A stretch of DNA of 64,000 nt from Gnetum montanum (Eukaryota > Streptophyta > Gnetopsida > Gnetales > Gnetaceae), in assembly GCA_015680685.1 (NCBI GenBank), contig MNCI01009519.1, positions 1,091,208-1,155,207 of the forward strand, written 5' to 3'. The notes under the pieces are model-generated. The model searched no databases. It saw only the letters and a list, made by a program, of their open reading frames with translations, and was not told the DNA's origin. Every line of letters starts with the position of its first letter. Within the stretch, counting starts at the first letter, position 1. Below, in pieces: positions 1-12,072 of this stretch. The translations under genes were made by a program, and so were the position numbers.

Positions 1-968
1 TATTTTTAGAAAACTGAAAGTAAATGTAGATTACACACAAAACTAGATATCTTAAACTTTATTTAGAAAAATAAATAATAAGTTTCAAGAATATATACAA
101 AAGTATGCTTGGGGTAGTAGGGTGGGTTCACTTCAATGAAGGCTTGGAATCCATTGCTCCATGACTCGGATGCTCCATAACTCCCAGTGCTTTTGAACTT
201 GTGGTGCTCCTTACACTAGATCTACAAGTGGGTGTTATAGGGGGATGTAACAATGGCTTTGGGAGGTTAACAATTACTATGAGGGTAGAAATTGTGCAAG
301 AAGGGGGTTCCACACTAGGAATTCAAGAAGCTTTTTGTGTGTTCAAAGCTCTTGAATGAAAAATTCTTACTAAAAATGCCCAAGTGTGTGAATGTAAAAA
401 GGATGTTGGGGCTTTGATTTTATAGGTTTTGGACCATGATTTTTGCTGCAATTTGGCTAATAGATTGGCTACAAATTGCTACAAATTTTTGCTTCATATA
501 GGTGATATGCATGTCCAAATATGGAGGGTTGCTATGTATACTAAGTGCTAAAGCCCTATGGCCATTCCATTTACTATAAATAGTAATAGAGGCACACCTT
601 TTATGCTAGAGGTAGATCTTCCACGCTAATCCTTCTAACATCCTTGCTAAAGTAGTTAGTCAACTTTGAGGTCATTAGAGTGAAAAAGACTTGCTCATGT
701 TGCTTCCACAATAGGGGCATGTAATTTCCACATAGGGGATGGAGCCTCCATGATGAAGGGAAACTTCCAGATTGAGGGGAAAAAGTTCCTCACACTGTGT
801 ATGTACTCTCCATACTAGTGGGGAAAGTTTCCATTCCTTCATGCTAAGGATAGATGATTTTTACCCCCTTTAGGTGTTCTGAGCCTAGAAAAATGTATCC
901 ACCCCCTCCCACAAAAACCCATCAAATTCCCATTTTTGACATCCCAAAAGGCATTTTTAACACCCCTT
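1..968 (-). repeat. LTR fragment of Tat-like family, reverse orientation
   Basis: Read on the minus strand, this stretch aligns by eye with the plus-strand LTR at about 9780-10830. Shared blocks in the same order include the AATTTGATGGGTTTT block, the segment before the promoter with 'atttatagtaaatggaatgg', a CCTATAAAA TATA box (418-424 here) and an AATAAA signal (58-63 here). It is cut by the window start and by the N gap. The U3 part carries short 'ccatgctaagg / tagtatggaga' motifs that recur in the tandem array at 20540-24000. There is no coding capacity; the small open frames inside are chance. Confidence 0.72.
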
Positions 969-1124
969 NNNNNNNNNNNNNNNNNNNNNNNNNNNNNNNN
1001 NNNNNNNNNNNNNNNNNNNNNNNNNNNNNNNNNNNNNNNNNNNNNNNNNNNNNNNNNNNNNNNNNNNNNNNNNNNNNNNNNNNNNNNNNNNNNNNNNNNN
1101 NNNNNNNNNNNNNNNNNNNNNNNN
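969..1124. other. Assembly gap (156 N), then 210 unassigned bases
   Basis: There are 156 undetermined bases between the Tat-like LTR fragment and copy A. The following 1125-1335 is AT-rich and I recognise nothing in it. The missing 5' part of copy A (LTR, gag, protease, start of RT) may lie in the gap or be deleted. Confidence 0.95.
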
Positions 1125-1335
1125 ATGAGTTATTTTTCAAACAAAAAAGTATGAAACATGTGAGATTTCCTCTTGTGGGTTATAATCTTCACATTTACAA
1201 CAAAGTTTTACCTTGATTTTCATGGGTTGAAGGCTACATGATGTAAATTTTTTATAACATGAAAATTTTAGTGGCATTTTAGAACATTTTCTATTACCAT
1301 TTATGGACCAGTTGTTGGATACCATTTTTAGGCAT

Positions 1336-3720
1336 TACTCTTAGAGCTTTCTATATGGTTATAATGGCTATAACCAAATCCAAATTACACCTAAAGATCC
1401 GGTCAAAACCATGTTCGCAAGTTTCTAGGGGACTTTTGAATATAGAAAGATGTTTTTTGGTCTATGCAATGCTTTGTCTTAAGAATCTTTCAACAGTAGA
1501 TTAGTAATGGGATGGAATTCTTCATATATGACTTCTCCACCTATGGGGCTACATTTGAGCAAGCTTTGAACCATTTAGAGAAAGTGCTAAAAAGGTACAT
1601 GGAGATGAATCTTAGGCTCAATTGGCAAAAAATTCCATCTAATGATCTATGAGGGCATTATTTTGGGACATAAAATATCACAAAAATGGATTGAGGTAGA
1701 CCTTGAAAAAATAAGGGTCATCCAAGAAATTATCCAATAACCAGAAACCATCAAAATTGTAAGGTCATTCCTTGGCCACACTAGCTACTACCAATGCTTC
1801 ATCAAGAATTTCTCTAAGATTACCAAATCATTGGTGGAGCTGACAAAAAAGAGTACTCTATTTGTCTAGATTGAGAAATGCAAATGTGCATTCTGTTAAC
1901 TTAAGAAAAATCTCATAGAAACATCAATCCTAAAAGCACTTGACTTGTCTAAACCCTTTCAAATCATGATAGATGCATTGAATTATGCTTTGGAAGTTAT
2001 GCCCATGAAGTGATATTATCAAGAATATCCATACTACATCAACTATATGAGTAAAAGCATTGTGGGTGCTTAGTTAAACTACACAATCATAGAGAAGCAA
2101 TTAATGATAGTGGTGTAGGTCTTGGAAATATTTAGGCACTATCTTCTAGGGTACAAGGTATTTGTACACATAGACCATAGTGCAATTTGGTTCCTAATGA
2201 ATAAGTCAACGGTGAGCCCTCATGTGATATGATGGCTACTGATCCTATAGGAAATTAATCTAACAATGGTATATTGAAAGGGAACCAAGAATGTGGTCAT
2301 TAATCACTTGTCTTAGTTAAGATGGGATAGTAATAAGGAGGAGACCCCACTTTCAAATTAGTTTCTTAATGAACTCCTCTTTTTTGGAGCTATAATAGAA
2401 TAAGTGCCCAAGAAATATAACTAGTAAAATGGAATTCTTATCTATCTTCTCACTCAGAATATGCCATATGAGTGGGATAATAAGGAGAAATAATAGATTC
2501 TTCACTAAGTGAAATAGTTCATGGAAATCAACGAACACCTTTACAAAGTGTGCATTGATGGTATGGTTAGATGGTGCATACCTGATGCTAATCAACTACA
2601 CATTTTTCAACATGCTCATGAGGATCCTTGTGGGGCCATTATGCTAGGAGATTCATTTCCATTAAGATCTTGATGGCATAATATTATTGGCCAATACATT
2701 TTAGGGATATCCATCACTTTTTTTGCTTCTATAATCACTCCCAATGTGATGGTGGAATGACCACTCATATGGAGGGAAAATAATAGTGGATTTAATTACT
2801 AAAGCCATTTGATATTTAGGGCATTGACTTCATGGGTTCCATTGCACCCATGTCCAATGAAAATATGTATATTATCATAGTTGTTAACTACTACACCAAA
2901 TAGGTGAAAGCTATAGCCATCACCGATTACACATATTCTATAGCTACTCATTTTGTACAAAAAAATGTTGTAAATAGGTTTGGAATTCCATGTGCACTTA
3001 TTTTTGACAATGGAACTCATTTTATAGACACCACCTTTCAAAAGCTCATGGAACTCTTGGGGGTAGAAATTAAATTAGCAACACCGTACCACCCCCAAGC
3101 TAACAATCAAGCAGAAGTTACTAATAGGATGATAACAAAATACCTACTAGAATAATTAGCAAATATATGAAGGATTAGAGTAAAAAATCCAACAATGCCC
3201 TTTGGGCCTACTGCTCCACTTGAAAACTTCTTGTTCTCTTTTCTCTTTATGAGCTAGTGTATAGAAAACTCCAAACTCTTCCCATCCAAGTAGAGCATTA
3301 TGCACTTTCAACAACTTGTGACCTTAGCCTTAACCTAAGTCTACAATGAAAAAAAGATTAATGAATCTTAACCTACTACATGAAAATTTATTGGTGATCC
3401 TATCATCTAAAAAAGTACACAAGGCATTCAATAAATAATTTCATAAGCTTAGAATCAGGAAACTAAAACTTCAACCAAGAGATAAGGTCCTACTAGAATC
3501 CTACCTACTTGCCACAACAAGATAAGTTGTAAACATTGTGGGAGGGACCTCATATTATCTATGAAACCTTTTCTTCTAGGGCCATGTTAATTCACAAACC
3601 AGATAGCCTAAATTAAAAGTTGTTAGTTAACATTTAACAAATAAAGCCTTTCCATGAATCCAAGAGAGCTAGTAACAATAACACCTCAAAGGATGCACAA
3701 GCACACTCAATCTTTCAAAT
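1336..3720 (+). pseudogene. Athila-like gypsy pol, copy A (RT-RNase H-integrase), 5'-truncated
   Basis: This is a decayed retrotransposon polyprotein that would have encoded reverse transcriptase, RNase H and integrase for element copying. It opens inside the RT domain at a GYNGYNQI-like motif, followed by 'FEYRKMFFGLCNA' (about 1430-1475). The catalytic FMDD box seen in the sister copies reads as F-I-Y-D here (about 1520-1535), so an active-site Asp is lost. RNase H spans about 1960-2330, with HIDHSA and the NHLS end motif. Integrase lies at about 2620-3160: an open 83-residue stretch at 2904-3155 keeps the second Asp (FDNGTHF) and the Glu (NQAEVTNR) of the DDE triad. The C-terminal tail resembles copies B and C up to about 3660. 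Many stops and some frameshifts are present. Order and motifs match Athila rather than Tat or chromoviruses. Not functional. Confidence 0.85.
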
Positions 3721-4640
3721 CTTTTCCTTTCAACTCAATTGTAGGGGAGATGGCCATCTATACTAAGTAATTAAAATGGCTCCTTAGTTTTTTATTTTTT
3801 CCATTTTTCACTACATTTGTTTTACATCATCTTTAATATGTTTTATTTTTCTTGAATATTTTACAATTTCTTTTATATTTTACTTTATTTTATTTCAAAG
3901 CACATCCCTTAAAATAAATAATAGGCTACAAGCACTAGTTATGGTACTAGAAAGACATGTTACCCATGCCTAAAGATCCATTATAACTAAGGTCATTCTC
4001 ACTTCCTACTTTTTTCTTCTCTTTTTGGAATAGTGATTAATCTATGGGGGTATTTGTATGCCTTGGGGAGTGTGTAGGTCTAAGAGTGTTAATATGAAAT
4101 CACTAAAACTTGATGGTTTTAATTTGAACTGAGGATGGATATTATAAGGTCATTTTCACCATGAAATCCATAGAGACTTCATGTGACCATGCTATGAGAC
4201 TCCATTACACTCTCTCTTTCATTCACTAATTCTTTTCATAATTCACGTCACTGCCTTTTCTCTTGATTGTTCTAGTGTCTTAGATTGACATGGTCAAAGT
4301 TCATTAGTAGTTTCTTTGATGATTTGATATTCAACTACTATAGCCATTAATCAGCCTTAGGGCCCACAAAATTCTTGGTTTGATGGCATGCAAGGGAATT
4401 AAGAGCATTAAGTTCCTTATCCCTTTGGCATATTTGTGATCAAACCTTTTGTGCACCCGATTGGTTGCATCTAATTATGCACTCCTTCATTGGCATTCTC
4501 TAGCTAAAATCTCCTTTTTGTGAAATATTTGGCCTTCTTCATGCATTTCATCATGTTCTTGGCTTTGTTGGCTTCCTTTGGATGCTAATTATATGAGGAA
4601 ATTCCTTGTTTTATTGTGAATTTTAGGGAGAAATTATTGG
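3721..4640 (+). other. Post-pol non-coding region of copy A
   Basis: This AT-rich stretch has no open frame of note. It aligns with the minus-strand regions 57700-56290 (copy B) and 34570-33540 (copy C). Shared blocks include the 'agcatgggta' segment and 'tttgaattct' downstream of pol, the 'gcatgcaaggga' block and the 'tgcacccgattggttgcat' block. It is therefore a genuine part of the element between pol and the downstream ORF. Confidence 0.6.
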
Positions 4641-4649
4641 TTTTCAATT

Positions 4650-4727
4650 GCATCGACAGGATCCTATGGACACGGTCTACTACATTGATGGGACCCCATC
4701 AACATAGCTCAAAAATAGTATATATAG
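4650..4727 (+). promoter_or_regulatory. Putative internal promoter cassette of copy A
   Basis: Clustered related motifs (GCATCGACAG, ACATTGATGG, CCATCAACAT) are followed by TATATATAG at 4719-4727. The same arrangement sits at the same place in copy B (56188-56285, minus) and resembles the U3 promoter of the family's own LTR (8271-8350, then CTTATAAAT). It lies about 500 bp before the downstream ORF. Its role as a promoter is inferred; no transcript evidence is available. Confidence 0.45.
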
Positions 4728-5200
4728 CCATAACACTTCATGAAATTTTTCCATTTTTCTTCAAATAAGAAAGGATTTTTTGCTGTTTTGAGAGCCCAAA
4801 GCCCATATCCTGCCAACCACTTATCCAATTTTCCATATTTTTTAGTCCTATAGCTATTGGAGGTGAGCTCTTTGTCATGGGGGCCACAAACCTTAGGTCT
4901 TCGATGAAAAGTTTTTGAAATTTTTCTAACTTCCATAAAGGTTTAACTAATAAAATAAGATTAAAATCACAAATTTATAGGAGTTAAACCTTTCCAATGT
5001 ACTCTAGTAGTCATATAAATCAAATAATATTAAAATAATCTATCTACTATAATCACAACTTAGCCAAGTGTAACTACCCAAAGAGACAAGGAACCTAAAT
5101 GTTATAAGCTACACATAAATTGCTACTTCTTGATAATGTTGTTATCATAATTGGCACCTAAAGTAAAGCATTGATTAAATGTGGGATCACCCTAAACAAG
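4728..5200 (+). other. Leader between internal TATA and aORF, copy A
   Basis: This non-coding stretch aligns with minus 56185-55750 of copy B. A conserved AAAGGTTTAACTAATAAA block (about 4936-4953) is placed like a 5' splice donor in both copies. I could not place a matching acceptor with confidence. Confidence 0.4.
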
Positions 5201-7990
5201 GGACAAGTAACCTAGAAGTGAAAGGAACCAATAGTCCCAAGAGTAGGCAGCCAACACCCATGTAACCAGACCTCTGACGAAGGAGCTTGAAGTGGAATCT
5301 ATCTAATAGATTCTCAAAGCTACAATAGCAATCCCACCAAGATGAGAAACTAGGACCAAGGCCAAATCCTGAGGTTAATTTTATGGAGGCCTACCGAAGG
5401 TAAATCAAGACCAAGGAGGTTTAGAAATCTATCCTTCAGGAAGTAAACATTAAAACCTTTTTGGAATTTGCTCCAATAGATGTCAAAACTTAACTACAAA
5501 AATCTTCGATGTGGTCCATTCTTACATCTAGTGGAGAATGGTATATGGGAGAAAATTATCTCTTTTGGAATAATAGGTAGGCTAATGCCACTTTGAAGAT
5601 CAAGGACATTACTATGTTCTATTGAAGGGAGGATGTCTCTCAGGCCCTTAGGTTTCCTAAAGTTGGGGGAACCTTGCAAGAAATTTCAATGCAGTAGGAT
5701 CCACGGGTGAAAAAAGAATGGATCCAGTGATGCTACAAAGTTGACCACAAAGAATATGATGCATTCACAATGGGAGAACAAGCATACTTCAAGATTGTAG
5801 CCTTTCAACTCAATCCAGTGATTAGGCCAAGTAAGGTGACAACATTTTCTTACCATGTGTGTGCTACTCTAAGAAGGAAATTTCCTATCAACCTCCCACA
5901 GCTAATCTATCTTTAGATAGAGAAGTGATTCAAGGGGAATGAGAATGGGAGGAAGGCACTTACCTTCCTAGGCTTAATTAGAAAACTATGCAAGAGGAAA
6001 GGGATATCCTACTACTCTAACAATGTCTTTCATCATACTCCTACCACTTCTTGGATAGATATGATGAAAGATAAGGTGCATACGAAGGTAATCCAAGAAT
6101 AGGAGCAAGGTCCATCACCATCACCCACTCATGAAATAACACTAAAGTCCTACACTTCCATTGACAACATGCATGAACTCCATGAGCTACTCTTGTAGTA
6201 GCAGCAAGCATGACTGAGTGGTGGTGAGCATCCATGTATAGACTAGCAATAAGCCATATTAATGAGGTGGCTCAAGACATTAGTCAAATGAAGGGTGTGA
6301 TGCCAATATTTTCTATCGACTAAATGTAGGTGCCTATAAGATCAAATCCTAGCACCTAGAAAGTAATGGTGTCCCTTTTAGGATAATCATAATTTCAAAA
6401 AATCTTTGGGAATCTTACTTTTATTTCTATATGCATAAAGAAGAATAAGAAGGCTACCATCTTGGTGATGCAGCACCAAGGATAGATAACAACAACAAAT
6501 GTGATAGCTGATCGAGTGGACAAAGCACTCAATGCTCTTATAGTGTTAGTTCTAGATGTTGTTACACTTAGGGATATGTAGATGTTCATAGGAGCAACAA
6601 GTGGAAGATTCTTCATAGCCCAACATGAGGAATTATTGGACCAATTGGTGGAAATCAGGCAATCGATTCTAGAGGTCTTTGACCTTTTGGAAAAAATCAC
6701 TACAACCCAATCAGAGTTTATTCAATCTTGGAGAAAATACCTCATTGTCAATGCCCAACTTGAAATAGCCAGAGCTGAAAACTGGTGTTTGGCTACGAAA
6801 GTTGTAAAACCTAGAGCTTGTCTCATTGATCCCACTTTACTTAGCCAAGTAGTCACAGGAGATGAAGATTCTCAATAGCTTTAGCATAAACTTCAAGAGG
6901 CTAAGTATGCAAAGGAGTTAGTAATCTTTGCATAGTTCTTAGTTAATGCCACCATCTACAATATTCAAAAGAACTTGTTAAAGGTTTTCTAGAAGAATGT
7001 GGTTTTGACCCAAGATAATTATCACTTATGGATTATTAAGACTCAAAAAGATCAAATGATGACATTCATCCAACAATAGAAAAAGCAACTTGCTAGGATA
7101 AACACTGAATTGAGGAGGTTGGCTATAGAAAACCATAATCTCTTGATAGATAAGGTCCATGCCTTATGCTTGAAATATGTAATAGAAATCACTGCCTAGA
7201 AAGATGGGATTCTTAAGTTTGAAAAGATCAAAAATCATTAGAGGGACCAGTTCATCTTACAAAAAGAAGTCAATGAAAAAGAGATTCAACTAGTAAAGGT
7301 GAGGGTCAATGAGATCATCCACTAGGTTCAACAAGGAGGTGACGTATGGTAGTCCATCTTTAATGGGATGAATGTGTATAACAAAGCATAAATCTACCTC
7401 AAGGAGCTGTAGATTGAGGAGATGACCAAAGACATGAAGCTTGCCAACCTCCAATATGCAAGCCTAGTAATAATGACTACCAAAATGCCATAGTTAGAAC
7501 TAGAGAAGCAAGTCACTAGCTCATACTTATTGTATGAGGCTAAGTATAAGCATCACAAGGAGACCAAGAAAAAGCTAAAAATGATAAATGTTGAACTCAA
7601 AGTTCTTAGAGCATGTTTCATTGATTAAAGATCAATTGCTGAGAACCTGGCCTATAGAATTAATGACTACCAAGAATTGTAAAATGCTATCAAGACATTT
7701 GATATTGAAACAACAATTTACAACCTAGTTTATCAATGTGAATTAGCTATTTCTAGTAATGCCCTGTCCATGGAATGTTCCCATGCTAGCCCATATTGAT
7801 GACATTGCATGGACCATGCATGATCCCCAACATAAGGAGGAGAAGATGAAAGCATTCTTGAATGCTTTTCATCTTTTGCTAGAAGCCACAACTATAATAG
7901 AATAGCCTCAACAACCATAATCTTAGTAACAACCATCGCATGCACTTGAAGTAGGAGAAGGTCTTTCAGCACCTCAAGAGCCTTCACTAC
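5200..7990 (+). pseudogene. Additional ORF (aORF) of Athila-like family, copy A: Transposase_32-like domain plus coiled coil
   Basis: This is a decayed gene downstream of pol, in the same sense, colinear with minus 55720-52900 of copy B. About 5760-6010 encodes a segment (YFKIVAFQLNP, RPSKVTTFSYHVC, FPINLPQLIYL, then a TFLGLIRKLCKRKGI end). Its pattern resembles the plant 'putative plant transposon protein' domain (Transposase_32, PF20167). An open 98-residue stretch at 6582-6878 begins a long helical, Glu/Lys/Gln-rich region with heptad-like leucines that runs to about 7790. From 6582 to about 7790 a single frame holds without an indel but is broken by about 15 stops, 11 of them TAG. The product's role is unknown. 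Athila elements of angiosperms carry an envelope-like ORF here, but I see no clear signal peptide or membrane segment. Domain assignment is by eye only. Confidence 0.6.
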
Positions 7991-8246
7991 CTAGGACCAT
8001 TTGATTTTCTTCCTTGTCATCAAGCTAGTAGAGTGATTTGGCTATCAATTTTTGTAATGGCGTTCAATTTTATTATAATGAATGCCAATTTTTATAAAAG
8101 TTATAAATTCATATAGTTGAGCACTTAGCACCCATTTGTTTAAGTTAGTGTATCAATCAATAATCCCATACATTTCCAAAATTTTGTAAAGAACTTGTTC
8201 CTCCTTTTGTTCACTCATGAATAAGTTTCATTTAGTCATAAAGGTA

Positions 8247-8952
8247 TGATGAGTTGTGGTTGAAGTACCACATCAACATGATCCCATCGACATGTATCCA
8301 TCAATGCATTGTTTGCTATGTTGACATGCATGCATTGACACAATGTCCAGTCTCACTTATAAATGTTCGTGCATTTGCTACATTTATGATATTTGAACAT
8401 TAGTTGCTAGTCAAACTCTTCTATTTTTATCTTCCTGGAGTTAGAATATTTTCTATATGCCTACAGTAGGAGTTGAGAAGTGTACAGATCCTATGCAAGC
8501 ATTGATGTACTTAAGCATCTTAGTGTGAATGGAAAAAAAGATGAGCTTTCTTAATAAACCTTGTAGCACTTGGACTCAACTTAATGTTTACTTTATGCAT
8601 CTATTATTTGTGAAATTTACTTTAAATCTTTTAAGTAATTATTTCATATGATTAATTACTGCACATAACTATGACCACTTCCAACATATATTAACACTTA
8701 GTAATCCCAAAAGCATTTATGCTTGGTAACCTAGTAGCATTGCAATGTTTTCAAGATGTGTAAGAAAAGTTGGAATGAATACTTATGTTAGGATTAGGTA
8801 AACATTATTTAGTTATTATATAAATTAAACATTTAATTATTGTATTTTTAACAATTAGGGAAATTAATAAAAAAATGATAAAAATCATGTGCCTCAGTTA
8901 CACAAAATCATACCTTTACACTTCACAAGTGAAACTAAGAAGACAACAATCA
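8247..8952 (+). repeat. 3' LTR of Athila-like copy A
   Basis: The LTR starts TGATGAG (8247) after a short purine tract and ends ACAATCA (8952). It aligns end to end with the copy B LTR (minus 52653-51985): the TATA-like CTTATAAAT after CATCAATG/CATCGACA motifs, the 'gcctacagtaggag' block, the 'aacatgt..caagatgtgta' block and the 'acttcacaag' end. The bases before it (7991-8246) hold the 3' non-coding spacer and polypurine region. The next bases are chromovirus integrase, so copy A inserted into that element; its left end is not in the window. Confidence 0.75.
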
Positions 8953-9610
8953 TGTCCATTAGATTCACTAACTAGACCTAGTGTATTTAGAGAGCTAAAT
9001 TCTATGGAATTCAACTAGATTTCTTAGTGAACGTTAGTGATTCATATGGTTGGGCATAGGGACTACTCGTTGCTCATCAAAACTTATCCTTTTCTAATGC
9101 TTATCATCCACAAGCTAATGGCTAAATTGAAGTTGTAAATAAATCATGGCTCAAAATATTAAGGTGTCTTTGTAATGATTAACACAATATATGAGAAAAT
9201 ATTTTATCACATGCTATGTTTAGTCATAATAGTTCTTGTCATTCTAGCTGGAAAAGGTTCATTTAAGGAAAACTATTATTATACTCCTATGATGGAAAAT
9301 GATTTGAGGAAATTTAATGATTGTGCCCATGTTAGTTTATATTTTTTCAAAAGCATTCAAGACTTGCATTAATAAGTGAACACAAAACTTGACGGCAAAC
9401 AAAAACAAGTTTCCACCACCAAGATCTTGGAAAAGAAGAAGGTGATATTCAATGTTGGTGATTATGCATGGTTCCATTTGGGTAAGGAGAGATTGAAGAA
9501 TATATATTTCAAGATCAAGTCTAAGAAGATTAGTCCATTTCAAATCAAAAATAAAGTAAAAGATAATGCTTATGAGTGAAACACCACAAAATTTTGTATG
9601 TTATAGTCAA
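8953..9610 (+). pseudogene. Chromovirus integrase C-terminal fragment
   Basis: This is a broken integrase end from a chromovirus-type gypsy element. An AYHPQANG motif at about 9099-9122 precedes the lost catalytic Glu region. Open pieces at 9175-9372 and 9376-9579 give the 'FNVGDYAWFHLGKER' and 'KISPFQIKNKVKDNAYE' motifs typical of the module before the chromodomain. It aligns with the chromovirus piece at 42760-43060. It is truncated on the left by the copy A LTR and on the right by the Tat-like LTR. Several frameshifts are present. Confidence 0.75.
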
Positions 9611-9649
9611 TTTCCATTATGTAGCTTTCATCCAATGAAACTGGAGGAA

Positions 9650-10905
9650 AAACTTCATTCTAAATGTGATTATTGTAATCCATAGGGGAAATCTCACATA
9701 TTCCATACTTTTGGGAGCTGAAAAATGCCTCATAAGTGGTCAAAGCCTCATTTTCCAAGTGAAGAAAGTCATCTTGTGTATATATTTAAACTTGGTAGGG
9801 GAGTCAAATTTACCTTTTAGAATGCCAAAAATGGTAATTTGATGGGTTTTAGGGGTGTATACATTTTTCTATGCTATAAACACTTGCAAGAGGGTAAATC
9901 TTACCTACCCTAGTGTGGAAAAATGGTGGATTTTCCCTCAACATGGAGACTTTTTCTCCATGTGTGGAAACTACATGCCCCCAACATCAAAGCCACAAGA
10001 GCTAAATTTCATGACTCCATGCACTCCAACATTGAACAACCACTTCAACAAGGATTGTGGGAGCGTTATCTTGGAAGACCTATCTTCAACATAGAAGGTA
10101 TGTCCCCATTATTATTTATAGTAAATGGAATGGCCATGGGGGAGGCACTTACTATATATGGTAATCCCCCAAATTTGGGAACCCATCTCACCTACACAAG
10201 GCATAAATTTGCAAACTAATTTATAGTCATTGTGTAGCCAATTTACAACCATTTTGTAGCACCATTCATGGCCTAGAACCTATAAAAACTTGCCTCAAAT
10301 ACCATTTATGGGTTCAGTAACTTTTTGCATACACACACTTTTGCAATTCAGCACTTTTTCTCAAGGTACCACTCTTTTGGCACTTAAATACAATGAGCAT
10401 ACATACATTTTTCCAAGCAATAATTCCACATGTGGTAATTCTCAAAAATTCAAGAGCTCTTGCAATCTCCCATGTTTGCATTCTCTTGAACCTCAGCATG
10501 GAAGCATTATAGCCTTGAGACTTGTAAACTTTTGGTGTCAACATTGCATTTTTGAGGCTCCCAACCCCCAACGTGGAGTAATTTGACAATCAAATTTTTC
10601 ACTTTCTCATCCCTAGTAGTAACCTTAATTACAAATTTAGAATTTGTAGCATAGGAGATTCAAATGCATCAAGAGTGGCTTAGTATTTGGATCATGGAGT
10701 AGATCACATTGGCTTCAATGGATCTTGAACTCCTACCTCAGTGAACCCTCCTATACTCTCTCATGGGCATTTCTTGTACACATTTCTAGAACTTTATTTT
10801 TTTAATAAAGTTTTAAAGTTTCATTTTTTGTGTGCACCCTGCATTTGTTTTGTATTTTACATATTTCTAATTTTTCATTATTATTTCCATCTTCAAAGTC
10901 CCTGG
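9650..10905 (+). repeat. Long 5' LTR of Tat-like element
   Basis: This non-coding LTR has a CCTATAAAA promoter (TATA at 10281-10287) and an AATAAA signal (10804-10809), followed directly by a decayed primer-binding site. The promoter is preceded by repeated 'gtagccaattta' motifs. A reverse-oriented copy is at 1-968. The left boundary is uncertain (9600-9780) because no clear TG terminus was found. Short open frames inside are not genes. Confidence 0.7.
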
Positions 10906-10910
10906 CTGAT

Positions 10911-10931
10911 TTGTCGAATTGGCTAGGGAAC
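10911..10931 (+). other. Decayed primer-binding site
   Basis: The sequence begins TTGTCGAATTGGCT and ends AGGGAAC. It matches about 15 of 21 positions of the Asp-type gypsy primer site TTGGCGCCGTTGCCGGGGA plus AC. Two of the six differences are G-to-A or C-to-T changes at CpG; the others are not so simply explained. Confidence 0.55.
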
Positions 10932-12072
10932 TGTGAATCCCATTTTTTCAGAGGCCCTAGGGATTTAAGGTTGATGTTGATATGCTAGATCCATCATTTT
11001 TTCTAGTGATTTATTTTTCTAATTTCAATAGCTTTCTTGGTGCCAAAAGAAGGACTTCCACCTAATTTTTGTAACCAAATCTATCTTCCCCATAGCCAAC
11101 ATTACAAGTTGAAAGCCTTTTTGTAATTTTTTATAGCCAAAACTCCCAAAAGATCAACATTTCAATCCATTCCTCCTATAATCAAAGCCCACCATGGAAG
11201 TTTCAACTTTTTGGGTTTTCAATATTTTCATAGTAGTTTCTGTGAATTTCAAGACCAACATTGGCATCCCACCGAAACCTTTAAAAGATCAACACTAGCC
11301 TTTTTCCCCTATGACCAAAACTATAATGTGAAAGTTGTAGGTTGTTTGATTGATGCCTTTTCACAATAGTTGCTATGAATTTTCCAACCAAAGCTAGCAT
11401 TGATACCTTTCCCCTTCTTTTTCATTTTTCTACCAATTTTTTTCCAATTTCCGAAGTGCATGGTGTAGCCCTTCCAAAAATCATGGAATTTCTAGAAGTT
11501 AGCTTCCTCACATCTTTTCAAGTTGAGAAAATTGATAGCTTACTAAAACCAATTATAGTGGAAAAACACCAACTTTCCACTTTTGTTTTAGCCTTTCCCC
11601 ACNCCCCCCCCCCCCCAACCCTCCCTACTAGACCTAGCATAGAGGCAATTAGGAGGCTAGTGTTGATGCAGCTTGTTACCAATTTTCCACTTTGGTTTTA
11701 GTCCTTCCCCCCATTGACATTGGATTTGAAGATTTAGAAGTTCCATCATAACCCCACCACCCCACCCTCTTTCTTTCCTCCCTTCCATACCTAGTGTAGA
11801 GGCAATTGGGGGACCAACATGGGTGAGGCTTAACACTAACGTTTCTAGCTTTTTATTTTTAGTAAAGGGGTAAATCCCCATTTCCCCTAGTGCTCCATTT
11901 TTAGCTATTTTTACTTTCTTTGATCATTTTTAATACTAGTTATTGGGATTTACCTCTATTTTTTGCTTTTTATAGCCTATTTTGAGCCATTTTTGATAAA
12001 ATAATCTTGTCTTTCCAGTAGTCCACCAAGTTGCCCCTCACCTTCACTGGCAAAGGTCCTAGCTGACAAGCC
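10932..12072 (+). other. Untranslated leader of Tat-like element
   Basis: This is pyrimidine-rich non-coding sequence between the primer site and gag. It contains a diverged direct duplication: about 11570-11665 and 11672-11825 share 'ccactttnngttttag', a C-rich run and 'agaggcaatt'. A single N at 11603 sits beside 13 C, a likely unresolved homopolymer. No gene is seen. Confidence 0.5.

Noticed and set aside
854-1216. Open frames running through the N block
   Set aside because: They exist only because N was translated as X.
6582-7790. Amber-rich frames considered as stop-codon reassignment
   Set aside because: The MYB gene uses standard codons and a TAA stop, and the element frames also carry TAA and TGA; decay with CHG deamination is simpler.
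10290-10589. Opposing open frames of 98 and 91 residues
   Set aside because: Within the R/U5 part of the Tat-like LTR and without homology.
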